24,283 nucleotides of DNA from Bdellovibrio sp. (GTDB taxonomy: Bacteria > Bdellovibrionota > Bdellovibrionia > Bdellovibrionales > Bdellovibrionaceae). The first letter of the stretch is position 1. Every line of letters begins with the position of its first letter. Positions 14,644-22,199 of this stretch are shown here, piece after piece. The notes under the pieces are model-generated. The model did no database searches. It saw only the letters and a list, made by a program, of their open reading frames with translations, and had not been told where the DNA came from. A program made the position numbers and the translations under genes. The stretch spans positions 1 through 24,283 of the forward strand of contig JAGIAF010000010.1 of NCBI GenBank assembly GCA_017745015.1, given 5' to 3'.

Positions 14644-15474
14644 TTAGGGCTGAACGCGTTTCACAGAGGGACCGGTTAATTTGTCAAAATACGCCGTGAT
14701 CGGCTGATCCACGTATTGATCGACATGGGCAAAGGTCATATAGCCGTAACCATTATTGCCCCATTTAGGACCCCAGGAATTTTTAAACATAAAAACTTTG
14801 CGAACATCATCGTAGCCCACGATCAAAACGGCATGACCACCGCAACGAATTGTTCCGGCGTCACACTGAGCATTGATCTCTGGAGAGAACGTAAACGTTC
14901 CTTTAGTGTCATCGATGTGAGGGATAGAGACTTTGATCGTCACGACGACAGGACGTTCTTGTTTCAATTCATTCACGATATGTTCAGACCAAGGACGTTG
15001 CACCCACATTTGGCTCAACATTTTGAATTTCAAACTGCGGTAAGTGACCTTTGGCAAATTCTTTTTGCGAACATCAAAGAAGTTCTCTTGATCAGCCGTG
15101 AGGGGCTTCGTGAAGTCGATACTTTCTTTTTGATAAGGAAGTTCGTTTTCTTCATAAAGATACAAATCATCGGCGATGTTCTTCATCACCGTATAGGTGT
15201 CACCAAACTCAACTTCCGGGCGCCATGCATTGATTATCTTATTGCGGAAGATTTCGAACTCTTCTGACACATTGTAGTCTTCACCCGTTTGTTTCTTAAA
15301 CGTGCTTTCCACTAAAGCTGAAATTGCGAAGTAAGCGCAGGTATCGCGGCGTTCTTGATCTTTAACATCTGTTTGGTATTTCAAAAGATTGATCTGCTCC
15401 GCGCGGGCGTTTTCAAGATAGAACGAACACAATAAAGCCGCGGCAAAGAACGCGGTTTTAAGAACAAAACTCAT
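14644..15474 (-). CDS. Secreted papain-like (C1 family) cysteine peptidase
   Basis: The 276-residue protein has a signal peptide (about 1-25, ending ENARA). The papain catalytic set is complete: Gln40 as oxyanion residue six positions before Cys46 (DQERRDTCAYFA), His214 in CGGHAVLIVGYD (211-222) and Asn232 in KNSWGPKWGNNGYGY (231-245). Around Cys46 the usual CW.F reads CAYF, a mild deviation. There is no recognisable inhibitory propeptide between the signal peptide and the catalytic cysteine, so it is either active on export or controlled otherwise. AAGGA lies 7 bases upstream of the ATG and can be masked by a hairpin (15476-15517). The HD gene follows after 23 bases. Protein degradation outside the cytoplasm, for instance in prey or surroundings, is inferred. 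Confidence 0.88.
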   Translation of the reverse strand: MSFVLKTAFFAAALLCSFYLENARAEQINLLKYQTDVKDQERRDTCAYFAISALVESTFKKQTGEDYNVSEEFEIFRNKIINAWRPEVEFGDTYTVMKNIADDLYLYEENELPYQKESIDFTKPLTADQENFFDVRKKNLPKVTYRSLKFKMLSQMWVQRPWSEHIVNELKQERPVVVTIKVSIPHIDDTKGTFTFSPEINAQCDAGTIRCGGHAVLIVGYDDVRKVFMFKNSWGPKWGNNGYGYMTFAHVDQYVDQPITAYFDKLTGPSVKRVQP

Positions 15475-15475
15475 G

Positions 15476-15517
15476 GCAAATCCTTAGTGAGAGGGGCAAA
15501 AAACCTCAGGGATTTGC
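15476..15517 (-). promoter_or_regulatory. Hairpin that can mask the ribosome binding site of the cysteine peptidase
   Basis: GCAAATCC (minus strand, 15517-15510) is perfectly complementary to GGATTTGC (15483-15476), which contains the 3' part of the Shine-Dalgarno AAGGA and ends next to the ATG. The 26-base loop can form a small inner stem (GAGG with CCTC) and has a run of six T. An 8-bp stem over the ribosome binding site could lower translation. It is AT-rich and only moderately stable. Confidence 0.35.
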
Positions 15518-15597
15518 AAAGTCATTGCCAGGTGTTCATGGACTGGCTTGCAGCTCATGGAACAGAGGTGGGTGAGAATTACCAGGGTGTCTAAGGT

Positions 15598-15906
15598 TTA
15601 TTCAGCCTCGGGGAGGTCAATCAGTGACTCGGAAGCGGCAACGGGCTCCCACAATTCAATCCTGTTTCCATCAGGATCAAATACCCAAGCAAAACGGCCG
15701 AATTCATTTTCGCCAATTTCTGTATCCACGCGCACACCGGCGGCAGCTAAATTGCTTAAACGCGTATTCAATTTATCGGTTTGAAAGCTGACCTGGTAGT
15801 CGCCGGCTTCAGTTTGACGAAGAGCGAAGTATCTTTCATACCAATCAAAGAGACGATCGGGTTCTCTGGATTTCATAAAGATATTGTTTAAGTCATTTGC
15901 TCTCAT
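15598..15906 (-). CDS. Short VOC-family (glyoxalase/bleomycin-resistance-like) protein
   Basis: I chose the ATG at 15906 (102 residues), since MRANDLNNIFMKSREPDRLFDWYERYFAL is the usual VOC start; a longer frame to 15945 adds 13 unlikely residues. Neither start has a good ribosome binding site. The C-terminal half is canonical: DKLNTRLSNLAAAGVRVDTE, then FGRFAWVFDPDGNRIELWEP (69-88) with the metal-ligand-type Glu84. Typical members have about 115-130 residues. The segment after YFAL, which normally holds a beta strand and the substrate loop, is about 20-30 residues shorter here (ALRQTEAGDYQVSF). It may be a natural compact member or a deletion derivative. Function unknown; VOC proteins include glyoxalases, dioxygenases and resistance proteins. 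Confidence 0.7.
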   Translation of the reverse strand: MRANDLNNIFMKSREPDRLFDWYERYFALRQTEAGDYQVSFQTDKLNTRLSNLAAAGVRVDTEIGENEFGRFAWVFDPDGNRIELWEPVAASESLIDLPEAE

Positions 15907-16033
15907 GGATCTTAGTTTTGAGCAATTCGACAAGCCGTTCAACATAGGAGAAGATACTTTGCATTAAATCAGCATAGGTCCTTGTGCCTTCAAGAAATTA
16001 CAACCATGATGAATGACAACATCGGAGGATTGA

Positions 16034-16978
16034 TTGAAGGACAAAGTTGCTAAAATTCTTTTACCCTTGGCGGCTGTCGGGTGTTTGTATCCGGCGGTGG
16101 GTTCGGCCACAGCTTTGATCACAGGTGTTTTGATTGCGTTGATCTTCGGAAATCCTTACATCGATACGACTCGTAAACTGACCCACAAACTTTTGACATG
16201 GTCGGTAGTGGGTTTGGGCGCAGGGATGAATCTTGAAATCGTAGCTCGCGTAGGATTGCACGGTCTGGGGTACACGATGAGCAGCATCGCCTTCGTTTTG
16301 TTGTTGGGATTTTTATTAACAAAGCTTTTCCGTGTGGAAAAGGAAACGGGTTTGTTGATTACAATCGGTACGGCGATTTGCGGGGGCAGTGCCATTGCGG
16401 CGGTGACGCCGGTGATTCGTGCAAAACACCACACGGTGTCTGTAGCTTTGGGAACGGTGTTTATTCTGAATGCCATGGCCTTGGTGATCTTTCCTCCGAT
16501 TGGTCATTGGTTGCAGATGTCCCAAGAACAATTCGGTCTGTGGAGTGCCTTGGCTATTCATGACACAAGTTCTGTGGTTGGTGCGACAGTCAGTTATGGT
16601 GCCGAGGCAGCTCAGGTCGGAACGACGGTGAAGTTGGCCCGTGCTTTATGGATTGTGCCTTTGGCTTTTGGTATTGGTTTGATTTTTAATCGCAACAATA
16701 AGGGAGAGGCGGGGAAAGCGAAGAAGCCATGGTTTATCTTGGGCTTCTTGATCGCGGCAGCATTGGTAACTTGGGTGCCGATATTGAAACCCGCAGGTGC
16801 GGTTGTTGAAATGGTTGCAAAAAGAACTTTGGTTGTGACGTTGTTCTTGATCGGCGCGGGACTTTCTAAAGAAACTCTTCGCCAAGTAGGCGTAAGACCC
16901 TTCGTATTGGGGGTAGGCCTTTGGATCATCACGGGCGTCACTACTTTAGGTGCCATCATGACGGGTTGGATTAACTAA
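16034..16978 (+). CDS. YeiH-family putative sulfate exporter
   Basis: The 314-residue protein has about 9-10 hydrophobic segments and the hallmarks of the YeiH (conserved hypothetical 698) transporter family: LGAGMNLE (61-68), the motif GTAICGGSAIAA (112-123) and AIHDTSSVVGA (174-184). Members are annotated as putative sulfate exporters, with little experimental support. The start is a TTG at 16034, chosen because GGAGG lies 5 bases upstream and the protein begins at the family's usual place. No LysR-type regulator is divergent to it, unlike in E. coli yeiH. It converges on the GNAT gene, with a small hairpin between. Confidence 0.85.
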   Translation: MKDKVAKILLPLAAVGCLYPAVGSATALITGVLIALIFGNPYIDTTRKLTHKLLTWSVVGLGAGMNLEIVARVGLHGLGYTMSSIAFVLLLGFLLTKLFRVEKETGLLITIGTAICGGSAIAAVTPVIRAKHHTVSVALGTVFILNAMALVIFPPIGHWLQMSQEQFGLWSALAIHDTSSVVGATVSYGAEAAQVGTTVKLARALWIVPLAFGIGLIFNRNNKGEAGKAKKPWFILGFLIAAALVTWVPILKPAGAVVEMVAKRTLVVTLFLIGAGLSKETLRQVGVRPFVLGVGLWIITGVTTLGAIMTGWIN

Positions 16979-16982
16979 CGCA

Positions 16983-17005
16983 CCGGGCACCCAAAAAGTG
17001 CCTGG
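16983..17005. terminator. Weak hairpin between convergent genes
   Basis: CCGGGCAC (16983-16990) pairs with GTGCCTGG (16998-17005), 8 bp with one G-T pair, around an A-rich loop. Overlapping it is the palindrome GTGCCTGGCAC (16998-17008). There is no T-run on either side, so termination would be weak. It lies between the stop codons of the YeiH-type and GNAT genes. Confidence 0.4.
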
Positions 17006-17008
17006 CAC

Positions 17009-17494
17009 CTAGGAGTTGGCGAAGTTCTTAAGGGCTTCGCCAGTTAGGCGATAGACGGTCCATTCATCCATGGGGACTGCATTGAGGGATTTATAGAAAT
17101 CGATAGCAGGTTTATTCCAATCAAGAACGGACCACTCCACGCGGCCACATTGATTTTCTACGGCGATTTCAGCCAAACGTTTTAATAAACTTTTCCCAAT
17201 ACCTTTGCCGCGCATTTCAGGAAGAACAAAGAGATCTTCCAAGTAAATTCCTTTGCGGCTCAGAAATGTGCTGAAGTTATAGAAGTACAAAGCAAAACCC
17301 ACGGCTTGTTTGTTCCACTCCGCGATCAGCACTTGCACGTGAGAGTTGTGTGCGAAGATTTCCTCTTCTAAAAGGGCTTCGGTGGCGATCACTTCATGGG
17401 ACAGTTTTTCGTAGTCTGCCAGGTGACGAATGAAATTGAGGATGGTTCCACAATCTGTCCGGTCGGCGACGCGAATAACTAGGGATTTGCTCAT
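17009..17494 (-). CDS. GNAT acetyltransferase (spermidine/diamine acetyltransferase-like)
   Basis: The 161-residue enzyme has the GNAT acetyl-CoA-binding motif RGKGIGK (95-101) after the strand GIYLEDLFVLPE (82-93), then GRVEWSVLDWNKPAIDFYKSLNA (117-139) with Tyr134 where SSAT-type enzymes carry their general acid. The string of matches (ALYFYNFSTFLSRKGIYLEDLFV, EWSVLDWNKPAIDFY, EWTVYRL) is characteristic of the SSAT/thialysine acetyltransferase branch, which acetylates small polyamines or amino acids. It starts 9 bases after the methyltransferase stop codon, third gene of the subtilisin-methyltransferase-acetyltransferase unit. AGGAGTC before the ATG serves as ribosome binding site. The substrate is inferred from the family branch. 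Confidence 0.9.
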   Translation of the reverse strand: MSKSLVIRVADRTDCGTILNFIRHLADYEKLSHEVIATEALLEEEIFAHNSHVQVLIAEWNKQAVGFALYFYNFSTFLSRKGIYLEDLFVLPEMRGKGIGKSLLKRLAEIAVENQCGRVEWSVLDWNKPAIDFYKSLNAVPMDEWTVYRLTGEALKNFANS

Positions 17495-17503
17495 AGAAGA
17501 CTC

Positions 17504-18190
17504 CTAAGAAGTAAAGATCGTGAAGTGATCGAAGACCTGGGGTTCGTTGATGGAGGAAAGCCAAGGGTGCGTTTGATAAATTCGGTGGCGGATGTAACGT
17601 CCTCGTGCCACCACGCGGATGCTCTGGTTTTTGGCGATCCACTTCAAGTCTTCTAAAGTTTTATCGATTGCCGGAGCACTGCCAAAATCAAAAATAAAAT
17701 AGTATTGCGCTAAGACCGGCTTAAACTCGGGATCCGTTAGATCCTGAGTTTTGATTTTCGCACGAGGGTAGTTGAAACGTTCCAAAACCCGGTTTCCCTC
17801 ACGCACACGTTCATCTACAAGTTCATATCCCACAAAATTCACTTGGGGATAATGCAGGCCCAGGACGAAGCCCATTCGTCCATAGCCGCATCCCAAGTCC
17901 ACCACGGTCTCATCTGCTTTGGGATCTAGCAGTTTTAGGATGCTGCGAATTTCAGTGTACGGTGTTTGCAAAGCCTGAACCGGAAGGCCGCGCCAGAAAT
18001 TCACCGGAATAGTTTGATCTGCTTGAATGTCATAATTTTTGGATTTCAAAAGCGCTGTTTCGATCTCAGCGGTGCGAAATCCCAACCATTCATCAATGAC
18101 GACAGAGTGTTCCTGAGCTTCTTGATAAGTATGCTCTTCATCAGAAATCAGGGGAAAGGGCCCGGTGGGGTCAAAAGGAATTTTGCTCAC
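17504..18190 (-). CDS. Class I SAM-dependent methyltransferase, substrate unknown
   Basis: The 228-residue protein has a clear SAM-binding motif VVDLGCGYGRMG (96-107) and the acidic residue closing the next strand (FVGYELVDERV, Glu123). Before the motif it has an N-terminal helical region with VNFWRGLPVQALQTPYTEI, which resembles the substrate-binding lead-in of protein lysine methyltransferases of the FAM173/ATPSCKMT type, but that comparison is tentative. The usual catalytic motif IV is unclear (FIFDFGSAP, 165-173). The start is a GTG at 18190, 8 bases after the subtilisin stop codon, with no strong Shine-Dalgarno, so it probably relies on coupled translation. The acetyltransferase gene follows after 9 bases. 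Confidence 0.8.
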   Translation of the reverse strand: MSKIPFDPTGPFPLISDEEHTYQEAQEHSVVIDEWLGFRTAEIETALLKSKNYDIQADQTIPVNFWRGLPVQALQTPYTEIRSILKLLDPKADETVVDLGCGYGRMGFVLGLHYPQVNFVGYELVDERVREGNRVLERFNYPRAKIKTQDLTDPEFKPVLAQYYFIFDFGSAPAIDKTLEDLKWIAKNQSIRVVARGRYIRHRIYQTHPWLSSINEPQVFDHFTIFTS

Positions 18191-18198
18191 TTCAAAGT

Positions 18199-19101
18199 TT
18201 ATAGGCTTGAGAGCTCACCCTGTAAAGCAGAAATCCTCAAGAGGGGATTCTGTGTGCCTTGACGGCCCAGACGCTTTTTAAGCTCCAATGGATCGCGCAA
18301 GGTTCCATCTTGCAGCATCATAGAAGCAGCCAGTCCTGTCACCCACGCCGTGGCTTGAGAAGTTCCGGTCATCAGGCCATATTGTCCTCCAGGGAGTGAT
18401 GAATATATATTTTTTCCTGGAGCCGCGATATCCACGGAGTTCTTTCCATAATTACTGCTGGAGATCAGATGGCGGGATTCATCCATCGCGGCGACGGAAA
18501 GAATGTTTTTAAGTTTATAACCCGCAGGAAAATAGCCGATCTTATCGGTATTGCGACCATCGTTACCGGCGGCGGCAACAAACAGAATGCCTTGGGCTTG
18601 GGCTTCACGAATGGCCTTTTCCTCAAGTTCGCTGCGCTCTTCGCCACCACCAGAATAGTTGATGATGTCCACCTTCATTTTTGTGGCATAGCGGATCGCG
18701 CGCACGGTGTTCATAAGGTTGTTTTTTCCCGTTTGGCCGGGATCATAGTATTTTAAGATCATGAACTTCACCCGGGAAGAAAGGGTGCGGGAGCGAATGA
18801 TCCCTGCGACGTGGGTTCCATGTCCATGGTTGTCGCTGACATCATTATTATTAGAAACAAAGTTCCATCCATGGAGATCCCCGGCATATCCATTGCCATC
18901 GTTATCTAGGCCATTGCTTTTTTCATTCGGATTAGTCCACAAGTTGTCGCGAATAAGAGGGTGAGTGATATCGGCTCCCGTGTCGATGATCGCGATGACG
19001 ATGTCGCGATCCTGGAGTTCTTTGGTCTGCGCTGGTAAAAGCAGGGGAGTTGCTGTGAGGATTCCGAAGACTGTTTTTTGAAGAAGATTGAGTTGTCTCA
19101 T
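18199..19101 (-). CDS. Subtilisin-like S8 serine peptidase
   Basis: The 300-residue protein has a signal-like N-terminus (MRQLNLLQKTVFGILTATPLLLPAQT), so it is probably exported. The S8 catalytic set is complete: Asp40 in IAIIDTGADI, His94 in GHGTHVAG, oxyanion Asn180 in AAAGNDGRN and Ser248 in GTSQATAWVTG. The catalytic domain begins within about 8 residues of the signal peptide, so the I9-type propeptide most subtilisins need for folding and inhibition is missing. GAGGG lies 6 bases before the ATG. It heads a tight operon with a methyltransferase and an acetyltransferase (gaps of 8 and 9 bases). Degradation of extracytoplasmic protein is inferred; processing of a specific partner is possible, given the operon. 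Confidence 0.92.
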   Translation of the reverse strand: MRQLNLLQKTVFGILTATPLLLPAQTKELQDRDIVIAIIDTGADITHPLIRDNLWTNPNEKSNGLDNDGNGYAGDLHGWNFVSNNNDVSDNHGHGTHVAGIIRSRTLSSRVKFMILKYYDPGQTGKNNLMNTVRAIRYATKMKVDIINYSGGGEERSELEEKAIREAQAQGILFVAAAGNDGRNTDKIGYFPAGYKLKNILSVAAMDESRHLISSSNYGKNSVDIAAPGKNIYSSLPGGQYGLMTGTSQATAWVTGLAASMMLQDGTLRDPLELKKRLGRQGTQNPLLRISALQGELSSL

Positions 19102-19210
19102 ACCAGACCCTCAAAGCAATTGGAGGGCCAGCTATAAGCGATTCTAATGGCATCTCATTCGGAGATTTGTCACTTCTGTAAATTTAATCTTAAACAGCAT
19201 AAAACGCAGA

Positions 19211-19257
19211 ACAGCTGTCTAAGAAGTTCCATACACTGGAACCCTTTAGACAGCTGT
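19211..19257. repeat. Large imperfect hairpin built from CAGCTG palindromes
   Basis: Arms 19211-19231 and 19237-19257 match at 18 of 21 positions (12 bp outer, 3 mismatches, 6 bp inner) around the loop TACAC. The right arm contains a perfect 14-bp palindrome, TAGACAGCTGTCTA (19247-19260); the left arm has the shorter ACAGCTGT. It lies 34 bases after the diguanylate cyclase stop codon and about 110 bases upstream of the subtilisin gene, both minus. It could terminate the former (TTTT follows, 4 bases on, in GCGTTTTATG) or act as a paired operator for the latter. Confidence 0.7.
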
Positions 19258-19290
19258 CTATAATTTCGATCTAATATCTATCAGAAATGC

Positions 19291-20400
19291 TTATGCGACG
19301 CTTTTGATTCCAGGTGGATTGGCAATCGTATACTTGTTACGTCCTGTCTGCTTGGAATTATAAAGAGCCTCATCTGAGCGTTTGTACCAGCTATCAGGGG
19401 ACTCGTTATTAGCAAGTTGGGCGATACCTAAAGATACAGTAAAGCGAATTTCAAGATTTCCGTGAACGAAAACCTCTTTGCGAATGCGAGCCATGCACTC
19501 TTCTGCCATTTTAGCTGCCACCGTGGCATCACAACCTGGCAAGATCACCGCAAATTCTTCACCACCCAGGCGGGCAACGAAGTCCACTTCACGGCTGAAG
19601 CTTTCCTGAAGAGTGCGCACGCACTCTTGCAAGACGAAGTCGCCAATATCATGGCCGTAGGCATCGTTGATCTTCTTAAAGAAGTCGATATCAAACAATA
19701 GCATCGTCACGGGATCGTGATCCAATTGGTTCAACTGGATATAGCGCTTTACTTGCTCATCAAAACTGCGGCGATTGTGAGCGCCCGTTAAATGGTCTGA
19801 GCGCATAGAGCGATTGGCTTCCATCAATTGCTTTTTGACGGTGCTTAAATTCTTTTTTACAGTTTCCATGCGTTTAGAACGACGCTCATTGGAGGCTGTT
19901 TGGTGCCTCAAATAGAAGTCGATGAACTCACGGGATTTAGCGCGAAGTTCTTCGATAGAGTTTGATTCAACGGCTTCACGCAATTGTTCCAACGAATCAT
20001 TCACGGCCCCTTCAGAGGAAGACTCCGCTGTGACTTCCTCACTGAGATTATCAGCGAAGTCCCAAATGATACGTTTGAAATCATCAAAGGTATTTTGCAC
20101 GTAGGTCACTTCGTCAATACGATAGCTAGAGATAAATTGGCGTAGGCGGAAGAGAATCTTTTCCAGCTCTTCGCCATCGCTATTCATGAGCTCTTTGGCA
20201 AATGTGTCCAGCTTTGCACGGACTTTGCGCACAGAGTGATTTTGAACCTCGAAGAGGTTCTTATTATAAACATCGAGAATAAATAGTAAAGTTGCGCGAT
20301 CGTCTGATAATTGCGGAGTGACTTCGGCATTTTTAGCCGCTGAATTTGAACTCCAATCCATATCCAACTGATCGACCAGTTTTCTTACCCACTGTTTCAA
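19291..20400 (-). CDS. Diguanylate cyclase (GGDEF) with N-terminal helical region
   Basis: I chose a TTG start at 20400 (369 residues), because AGGAGG lies exactly 6 bases upstream; a longer frame to 20487 has no such site. Residues 1-200 are soluble and helical, with no recognised sensory domain, ending in a coiled-coil-like basic stretch (RRSKRMETVKKNLSTVKKQL). The GGDEF domain follows: DHLTGAHNRR (202-211), the metal-binding FDIDFFKKIND (236-246) and the active-site loop RLGGEEF (277-283). An RxxD inhibitory site (REVD, 270-273) lies five residues before GGEEF, so product feedback by cyclic di-GMP is expected. The enzyme makes cyclic di-GMP from two GTP. It is divergent from the Rieske/FAD gene, sharing a 194-base region. 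Confidence 0.92.
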   Translation of the reverse strand: MKQWVRKLVDQLDMDWSSNSAAKNAEVTPQLSDDRATLLFILDVYNKNLFEVQNHSVRKVRAKLDTFAKELMNSDGEELEKILFRLRQFISSYRIDEVTYVQNTFDDFKRIIWDFADNLSEEVTAESSSEGAVNDSLEQLREAVESNSIEELRAKSREFIDFYLRHQTASNERRSKRMETVKKNLSTVKKQLMEANRSMRSDHLTGAHNRRSFDEQVKRYIQLNQLDHDPVTMLLFDIDFFKKINDAYGHDIGDFVLQECVRTLQESFSREVDFVARLGGEEFAVILPGCDATVAAKMAEECMARIRKEVFVHGNLEIRFTVSLGIAQLANNESPDSWYKRSDEALYNSKQTGRNKYTIANPPGIKSVA

Positions 20401-20594
20401 CTTCAGCCTCCTGGAACTGTTATTCTTTTTCGGAATGTGAGGGGAGAAGGTTAACAGGCGCTCGACGGTAGTCGTGCGGATTCTCACAATAAGACATTGT
20501 CACACTGTGCTTTTTTACACCCATATGAAGGTTTCCTCAAAGCTCCTTAATAAGATCATTAAACTGTCAAAGAAATGTAGAGGAGGATGGTGCC

Positions 20595-22199
20595 ATGGGC
20601 GTAAGCGGGGAGGTCTCCGGACCTGATTTCACGAAAGGTGTTTCCATTGATCTGATCAAAGAGGGCGAAATGCTCTTGGGGCACGTCGGTGATAAGGGCG
20701 TGTTGCTGGTGAAGGTGGATGGAGAGATTTACGCCGTGGGTTCTCATTGCACTCACTATGGTGCGCCTCTTAATGACGGACTTTTAGTAGGTCATACTCT
20801 GCATTGTCCTTGGCATCACTCTACATTTAGCGTGAAGACCGGAGAAGCCTTGAAAGCTCCAGCCTTGGTTCCTATTTCTTGCTGGAGCACCGAAGTTCGC
20901 GATGACAAGATTTTCGTAACCGGAAAAAAGAAAATTCCCGTGGGGATTCGTCGCGGCACCGAGAGTCAGCATATTGTCATTATAGGCAGTGGAGCTGCGG
21001 GCACGGCAGCGGCGGCGATGCTTCGCCGTCATGGATTTGCCGGTGGGATCCAAATTATCAGTGAAGACGAAGTTCCTCCTTATGATCGCACCAATCTGTC
21101 TAAAGACTATTTAGCAGGAAATGCGCAAGAAGACTGGATGCCGCTTTTTAAGGAGAACTTTTATGAACGTCATAAAATCAATTTGAATCTGGGAGTCATG
21201 GCCGTACGAATTGAGCCCCGTCGCAAATCCGTGCTGCTTTCTGATGGTCGCACTATTCACTATGACAAGTTGCTTTTAGCGACGGGTGGAACGCCGATGC
21301 AGCCGCCTATACCTGGAATCGAAAAAGAAAATGTTTTTATGCTGCGCTCGATGCGGGACTGTCAAAAAATTATCGATCGTACGAGCTGGGCTCAAAAAGT
21401 CGCGATTATCGGTGCGGGATTTATTGGTCTTGAAGTCGCGTCGTCCTTACGCGCTCGCAACCTGGAAGTTCACGTGATTGCGCCCGAAGAAATGCCCTTG
21501 CTAAAAGCCCTGGGGGTTCATGCAGGAAGTTATCTGAAACATTTGCATGAAAGAAATGGCGTACACTTTCATTTGGGACATTCGGTAAAGGAAATTCGCG
21601 ATCGCAGTATTCTGTTGGATGAGGGCGTTACGGTCGAGTGCGACTTCGTGATTGTTGGAACTGGCATTAAGCCGAACACCGCCTTAGCCCAACAAGCGGG
21701 ATGTGAAATTGATCATGGTGTTTTAGTTAACGAATTCCTTGAAACCTCGGTTCCAGATATTTATGCGGCTGGGGATATCGCTCGCTGGCCGGATCCTCGC
21801 TGCATGCGCAATATTCGTGTCGAGCACTGGGAGGTGGCGGAACGTCAAGGGCAAGTGGCCGCTTCGAATATGATGGGCGAGCGTGTGAAGTTTAACGATG
21901 TGCCGTTTTTTTGGACTCAGCACTATGACAAGGTTCTGTGTTACATTGGTTTTTCAGATCGCTATGATCGCATGGATGTTTTAGGTGATGTGGAGAAAGA
22001 TGATTTCGCCATAGCCTACTATGAAGATGATCGAGTAGCAGCCTTCCTGACAGTGGGCCGAGATCGCGAGAGCTTGCAAATTGAAGATGCCCTCAACCAT
22101 ATGGATTCTGATAAAGCCCAAGAGATCTTTTTGGAATATGAACGGCATCTACGCCGTCCGCCTCCAGAGGTTCCCAATTATTTTGAGCCGAGTCCTTGA
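20595..22199 (+). CDS. Rieske-domain FAD-dependent oxidoreductase (AIFL-like)
   Basis: The 534-residue protein fuses two modules. An N-terminal Rieske domain (about 15-110) has the 2Fe-2S ligands Cys52/His54 (HCTHYGAP) and Cys71/His74 (CPWHHSTF). A pyridine-nucleotide-disulfide-type oxidoreductase follows: FAD motif VIIGSGAAG (128-136), ATGG (229-232), NAD(P) motif IIGAGFIG (271-278) and the second FAD motif YAAGDIA (390-396), then a C-terminal domain (from about 410). This is the layout of apoptosis-inducing-factor-like proteins and of ferredoxin reductases with built-in Rieske clusters. It likely passes electrons from NAD(P)H to an unknown acceptor. AGGAGG lies 8 bases before the ATG. Its 3' end overlaps the convergent PPK2 gene by 22 bases. 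No dioxygenase or P450 partner is nearby. Confidence 0.92.
   Translation: MGVSGEVSGPDFTKGVSIDLIKEGEMLLGHVGDKGVLLVKVDGEIYAVGSHCTHYGAPLNDGLLVGHTLHCPWHHSTFSVKTGEALKAPALVPISCWSTEVRDDKIFVTGKKKIPVGIRRGTESQHIVIIGSGAAGTAAAAMLRRHGFAGGIQIISEDEVPPYDRTNLSKDYLAGNAQEDWMPLFKENFYERHKINLNLGVMAVRIEPRRKSVLLSDGRTIHYDKLLLATGGTPMQPPIPGIEKENVFMLRSMRDCQKIIDRTSWAQKVAIIGAGFIGLEVASSLRARNLEVHVIAPEEMPLLKALGVHAGSYLKHLHERNGVHFHLGHSVKEIRDRSILLDEGVTVECDFVIVGTGIKPNTALAQQAGCEIDHGVLVNEFLETSVPDIYAAGDIARWPDPRCMRNIRVEHWEVAERQGQVAASNMMGERVKFNDVPFFWTQHYDKVLCYIGFSDRYDRMDVLGDVEKDDFAIAYYEDDRVAAFLTVGRDRESLQIEDALNHMDSDKAQEIFLEYERHLRRPPPEVPNYFEPSP

Noticed and set aside
14716..15267. A 183-residue plus-strand frame opposite the cysteine peptidase
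   Set aside because: Shadow of the peptidase gene, whose signal peptide and catalytic residues are unambiguous.
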